Positions 9,923-12,665 of a stretch of DNA of 12,665 nt are shown in pieces; the stretch's first letter is position 1; each line of letters opens with the position of its first letter. A program made the position numbers and the translations under genes. The DNA comes from an uncultured Collinsella sp. GTDB taxonomy: Bacteria > Actinomycetota > Coriobacteriia > Coriobacteriales > Coriobacteriaceae. The stretch covers positions 1 to 12,665 of the forward strand of contig USFU01000036.1 of the NCBI GenBank assembly GCA_900554135.1. Direction: 5' to 3'. A model generated the notes under the pieces. It was not told the origin of the DNA. It was given only the letters and a program-made list of their open reading frames with translations, and ran no database searches.

Positions 9923-11059
9923 CTACAAGGTTGAAAGGAAGGTGGACAGGCGGCGGAGGCCTTCGTCTAGGTCTTTGTCGGAGACGCAGTAGCTTAGGCG
10001 GATATGACCTTCGGTGCCGAAACAGTCGCCCGGGACTAGGGCTACGCCTGCTTCTTTGATGGCTTTGATGCAGAAATCTTCGCTGGTTAGGCTGAACTTT
10101 TTGATGCTCGGGAAAGTGTAGAAGGCTCCTGCGGGCTCTACTACGTCGAGGCCCATGTTGTTGAGGGCTGTAAGAACTCGTTTGCGGCGGGCTCGGTAGA
10201 CTTCGAGCATGGGGGTTGGGTCGACGGTGAGGGCTCGGGCTGCGGCGTCCATTTCGAAGGAGACGGCACTCGATACTAGGTATTGGTGAGCCTTGGCGAT
10301 CTCGGCGATGACGGGTGCCACTGCTGCGAGCCAACCCAGGCGCCAGCCGGTCATAGCCCATGGCTTGGAGAAGCTCTCGATGACTACTGTCTGCTCGTGC
10401 AGCTCCGGGTGACGCTGGGCAAAGCGCTCGTAGCCATCCACATAGACCAGACGGTTGTATACGTCGTCGCAGACTACGTAGATGCCCGCCTGTTCTGCCA
10501 CGTGCGCCACGGCGTCGAGCGATGCCGTGTTGAGGATGCAGCCCGTGGGGTTATTGGGCGAACAGATGACGATAGCCTTGGTCGCCGGGGTCACACAGGC
10601 GCGAAGCGCGTCCTCGTCAATCTGAAATTGCGCAGGCTCCGTATCCAAAAAGACTGCTTTGGCGTGGTTGGCCATGACGATGCTCTCGTACAGGCCAAAG
10701 GCCGGCGTGGGGATGATGACCTCATCGCCGGGGTTGAGCATAGCCATGAATGTTGCCGACAGGGCCTCGGTCGCGCCGTCGGTCAGGATGACCTCGTCGG
10801 CCGAAAACGTAAGGCCCGCGTCCCCCATGTAGGCAGATAACGCCTCACGCAGGGCGGGGCGACCGTTGTTGGGCGGATAGTGCGTGTCACCGCGGTCCAG
10901 CGCGGCGGTCACCTCGGCACTAATCACATCGGGCGTGGGAAAATCGGGCTCGCCAAGCGCAAGCGCGATACACCCCGAGTGCTGGGCGGCGAGCGCGTTG
11001 ATCCGGCGGATACCGGAGGGCCTGAGCGTGGCAAGCGAGGTATTCATGGGCAGTCGCAT
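9923..11059 (-). CDS. PLP-dependent class I/II aminotransferase
   Basis: A cytoplasmic fold-type I transaminase that moves an amino group between an amino acid and a 2-oxoacid. Visible in its 378 aa: LGEPDF at 35-40 after an N-terminal RPSGIRRI segment, the YPPNNGRPALREA region at 61-73, the cofactor-phosphate region TDGATEAL at 93-100, SPNNPTG at 167-173, the DDVY motif at 198-201 (Tyr touching PLP), the Schiff-base Lys K232 in SFSKPWAMTGWRLGW, and the substrate-carboxylate Arg R354 in HIRLSYC. The length and motifs fit the AspC/AAT-like subgroup; aspartate, aromatic or branched substrates cannot be separated by eye. The start at 11059 has ribosome site AAAGGAA 4 nt upstream, better than the internal ATG at 11047. 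The gene is divergent from the one at 11153. Confidence 0.92.
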   Translation of the reverse strand: MRLPMNTSLATLRPSGIRRINALAAQHSGCIALALGEPDFPTPDVISAEVTAALDRGDTHYPPNNGRPALREALSAYMGDAGLTFSADEVILTDGATEALSATFMAMLNPGDEVIIPTPAFGLYESIVMANHAKAVFLDTEPAQFQIDEDALRACVTPATKAIVICSPNNPTGCILNTASLDAVAHVAEQAGIYVVCDDVYNRLVYVDGYERFAQRHPELHEQTVVIESFSKPWAMTGWRLGWLAAVAPVIAEIAKAHQYLVSSAVSFEMDAAARALTVDPTPMLEVYRARRKRVLTALNNMGLDVVEPAGAFYTFPSIKKFSLTSEDFCIKAIKEAGVALVPGDCFGTEGHIRLSYCVSDKDLDEGLRRLSTFLSTL

Positions 11060-11152
11060 GGCGTTCCTTTCGTAAGGGTTGCACTAGGATAGCGCGGCGG
11101 GGCGCCGCCAGACGGTGTAACCTAAACGGAAACGAGCCGGAAAGGAGATGGC
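11060..11152. promoter_or_regulatory. Divergent promoter region with a short GC hairpin
   Basis: This 93-bp spacer must carry start signals for both the aminotransferase gene and the 11153 gene. Ribosome sites are clear: AAAGGAA on the minus strand (11064-11070) and AAAGGAG on the plus strand (11141-11147). GCGGCG/CGCCGC arms with a 3-nt loop lie at 11094-11108, midway between the genes, and could be a shared operator. I could not find a convincing -35/-10 pair on either strand. Confidence 0.4.
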
Positions 11153-11824
11153 ATGGAGACAATCACGCGTGGCGACGTACCAAAAACACTGCACACCATT
11201 GCGTATATCAGTATTCCCAATAGCGCCGATCTTGGTTTTTTGCTCTGGGACCTGCAGGATGCCATCGCCGCCTATGCCCGGTTTTCCGGCACCGTACTCC
11301 CCCGCCCGGTCGACTTGAAGGCAAATGACGCCGGCAGCGTTGCCGGTACCGCCGATGGCATTGTGTTCGCCGTTGAAGATGCACCCAATGATGAAGCGAT
11401 GGCGCCCATTGAGCAGGTGCTCGACCGCTTTGGCGGCGCAGGGACGCGTGCCTATGTTGTTGTCCAGACCGACGTCGGCGGCCTCGAGCGAGCACACGGG
11501 CTCGTCGTGCGTCTGCGAGTGGCGTGCGACCTTCGTGGGCTGTCATGGTGCGGCGGCGTTGTCGTCTGTACCGGCAGCGGCTTCGCGGCGCTTCGCCACT
11601 CACCGCGCATGGGACTCTTGCGGCGACCGTTTTCGGAAGCAATGGACAAGCTCGTAGGCGCCATTCGTATGGGCTGTTCGGTTGAGCATGCGCAGCGACT
11701 TGGTGGTGGTAATGCCGAGGACGTCGACGCCGACGGCATGGTTTGCGCCGAGCCAGCCGTGCCCGCGCCGATCTGGCGAGGCGTTCTGAAACACCTCGGC
11801 GCCCGCACTCAATCAATAATCTAA
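11153..11824 (+). CDS. Uncharacterised protein, possibly flavodoxin / NAD(P)H-oxidoreductase-like
   Basis: The 223-aa product has no signal peptide or membrane segment. The start has a good ribosome site, AAAGGAG, 5 nt before the ATG. I do not firmly recognise it. The layout recalls flavodoxin-fold oxidoreductases: alternating beta/alpha segments, GIVFAVEDAP in the first half, RAYVVVQTDVGG followed by a helix, then GLSWCGGVVVCTGSG near residues 130-145 (compare the AG-x-x-W-GGG-x-G-x-GGG strand-loop of that group), a helix RRPFSEAMDKLVGAI, and a C-terminal PAVPAPIWRGVLKHLG tail. The usual N-terminal FMN phosphate loop (SxRxxS/T-like) is not visible; here it is ISIPNSADLG. It could be a protein that has lost flavin binding. 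It is the only plus-strand gene and stands alone between a divergent and a convergent neighbour. Confidence 0.8.
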   Translation: METITRGDVPKTLHTIAYISIPNSADLGFLLWDLQDAIAAYARFSGTVLPRPVDLKANDAGSVAGTADGIVFAVEDAPNDEAMAPIEQVLDRFGGAGTRAYVVVQTDVGGLERAHGLVVRLRVACDLRGLSWCGGVVVCTGSGFAALRHSPRMGLLRRPFSEAMDKLVGAIRMGCSVEHAQRLGGGNAEDVDADGMVCAEPAVPAPIWRGVLKHLGARTQSII

Positions 11825-11825
11825 A

Positions 11826-12389
11826 TTAATAAGCTGCCCAGTCAACGGCTTCACTCCAACGCTCGACAAGCCGCTCCAAACGCCACGCCGCGTTGGCAGG
11901 ACTCGTCGACGGCAGCACGATGGCGGGTAGCCCCGTCCGCTCTTGTAGATAGCGTTTGTAGAGCCGCCCGGCCGCGCCGCCGTTGCAAATAACGACCTCA
12001 ATCGGCGTGACATCGGTAATGCGCTCGATATGTGCCGGCACAACGTTGCGAATGCTCGCGTCACTTGAGCCCTTGATGTCACAGCTCTCGATCACGTCCC
12101 ACAGGGCCACACCGCCGTTGAGCAACATAGCCCGCTTGGCGGCAATCGAGGCATCGAGCGTCGCGGGCTCACCGCTTGCCAAAGGATCGCCCTCGTTGGG
12201 TGGCACGAGCACACCGAGGCACGCGGCCATCACGCGCCAAAAGCGATTCTGGGGATTGCCGTAATAGAAGGCATTGGTACGCGAAAGCACTGAGGGAAAC
12301 GACCCCAACACCAAGATGCGCGAGTGCCGGTCAAACACGGGCTCGAACCCGTGCTCAATATGTTGATAGCCCTCGTCAGACGTTGCCAT
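11826..12389 (-). CDS. DNA-deoxyinosine (hypoxanthine-DNA) glycosylase, UDG superfamily
   Basis: It probably removes hypoxanthine (deaminated adenine) from DNA as the first step of base-excision repair in the cytoplasm. The 187 aa match the usual family size. Visible: strand ILVLGSFPS with the first active-site motif GSFPS at 29-33, YYGNPQNRFW at 42-51, a middle strand VVICNGGAA, and the second motif LPSTSPANA at 159-167. Among UDG-superfamily members this motif set fits the hypoxanthine-DNA glycosylase family best, with MUG/TDG-like enzymes as the alternative. The ATG is 3 nt after the stop of the upstream glycosidase gene, and the region before it has only a weak ribosome site, so translational coupling is likely. 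It converges with the 11153 gene: the two stop codons are separated by one base (11825). Confidence 0.88.
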   Translation of the reverse strand: MATSDEGYQHIEHGFEPVFDRHSRILVLGSFPSVLSRTNAFYYGNPQNRFWRVMAACLGVLVPPNEGDPLASGEPATLDASIAAKRAMLLNGGVALWDVIESCDIKGSSDASIRNVVPAHIERITDVTPIEVVICNGGAAGRLYKRYLQERTGLPAIVLPSTSPANAAWRLERLVERWSEAVDWAAY

Positions 12390-12392
12390 GAC

Positions 12393-12665
12393 CTAGGCCC
12401 TCGACAGATAGCGCACCTCGTAGGGCGCAAGCTCAAGAGTACCCGTCAGCTCAACCGTGGGCGCGCCGTCGGCAAGCAGATCAACAAAGGACCCGTTGAG
12501 CTCGCCAGCGCCAAAGGCGTAAGGCTCGTCCACGGCATTCACCGCCACGAGTACCGTCGCGCCGTCGCAGGCGCGCTCGAACAGCAGCTGCTTGTTCTGG
12601 ATCACCACGTTGCGATAGGCACCGTAGTTGAGGGCACGGGCCGCTGCGTCGTTTGCCGAGCGCAG
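12393..12665 (-). CDS. GH13 alpha-amylase-family glycosidase, C-terminal end (right-edge partial)
   Basis: Only the last 90 residues are present; the gene enters from the right edge. The frame is open from 12665, beginning LRSANDAAARALNYGAY. The segments NYGAYRNVVIQNKQLLFERA, then ATVLVAVNAVDEPY, then VDLLADG, ending in ELAPYEVRYLS, follow the beta-sandwich domain C of alpha-amylase/neopullulanase-type enzymes: a strand NKQL.F.R, a strand TVLVAVN, a VDLL turn, and an LPPY-like final strand. The substrate cannot be told from this end, as the catalytic barrel is outside the window. It is the upstream partner of the DNA glycosylase gene, 3 nt away. Confidence 0.75.
   Translation of the reverse strand: MRSANDAAARALNYGAYRNVVIQNKQLLFERACDGATVLVAVNAVDEPYAFGAGELNGSFVDLLADGAPTVELTGTLELAPYEVRYLSRA

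Overview
The window looks like a chromosomal segment of a GC-rich, Gram-positive gut actinobacterium of the class Coriobacteriia, most likely Collinsella or a close relative. This is inferred from the protein style, the codon use and the giant secreted Ig-like repeat protein; no rRNA or marker gene here proves it. All genes but one lie on the minus strand.

Positions 1-4980 hold the 5' part of a very large secreted surface protein. It has a signal peptide followed by about 19 visible bacterial Ig-like (Big_4-type) units, and it runs off the left edge. Its reading frame is cut by one in-frame TGA at 4339-4341. That codon sits exactly where the other units carry their conserved Trp (TGG), and the next 1446 codons are fully open. 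This looks like a very recent nonsense mutation, a strain-level on/off state or a sequence error, rather than an old pseudogene.

Positions 4981-5367 are a gene-free stretch packed with palindromes: a leader hairpin, a perfect 31-nt palindrome, and two 30-nt imperfect inverted copies flanking a strong plus-strand terminator that has no plus-strand gene in front of it.

Positions 5368-9686 carry folC (folylpolyglutamate/dihydrofolate synthase) and valS (valyl-tRNA synthetase), in the order valS then folC as in many Gram-positives. Here they are separated by a hairpin-rich spacer that ends in a terminator abutting folC. Two copies of the same 50-nt hairpin element, in opposite orientation, sit on either side of valS. 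Their stems differ by two compensatory base-pair changes and each is enclosed by its own outer inverted repeat. This is the best candidate here for an undescribed repeat or structured-RNA family.

Positions 9923-11059 encode a PLP-dependent class I/II aminotransferase. It is divergent from a plus-strand gene (11153-11824) for a poorly recognised, possibly flavodoxin-like protein. That gene converges, with a 1-nt gap, on a minus-strand two-gene unit: the 3' end of a GH13 alpha-amylase-family glycosidase (12393 to the right edge), then a DNA-deoxyinosine (hypoxanthine) glycosylase of the uracil-DNA glycosylase superfamily (11826-12389). Apart from the surface protein, the genes are housekeeping: translation, folate, amino-acid metabolism, DNA repair and sugar breakdown. 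I saw no tRNA, rRNA, CRISPR array, transposase or phage gene.
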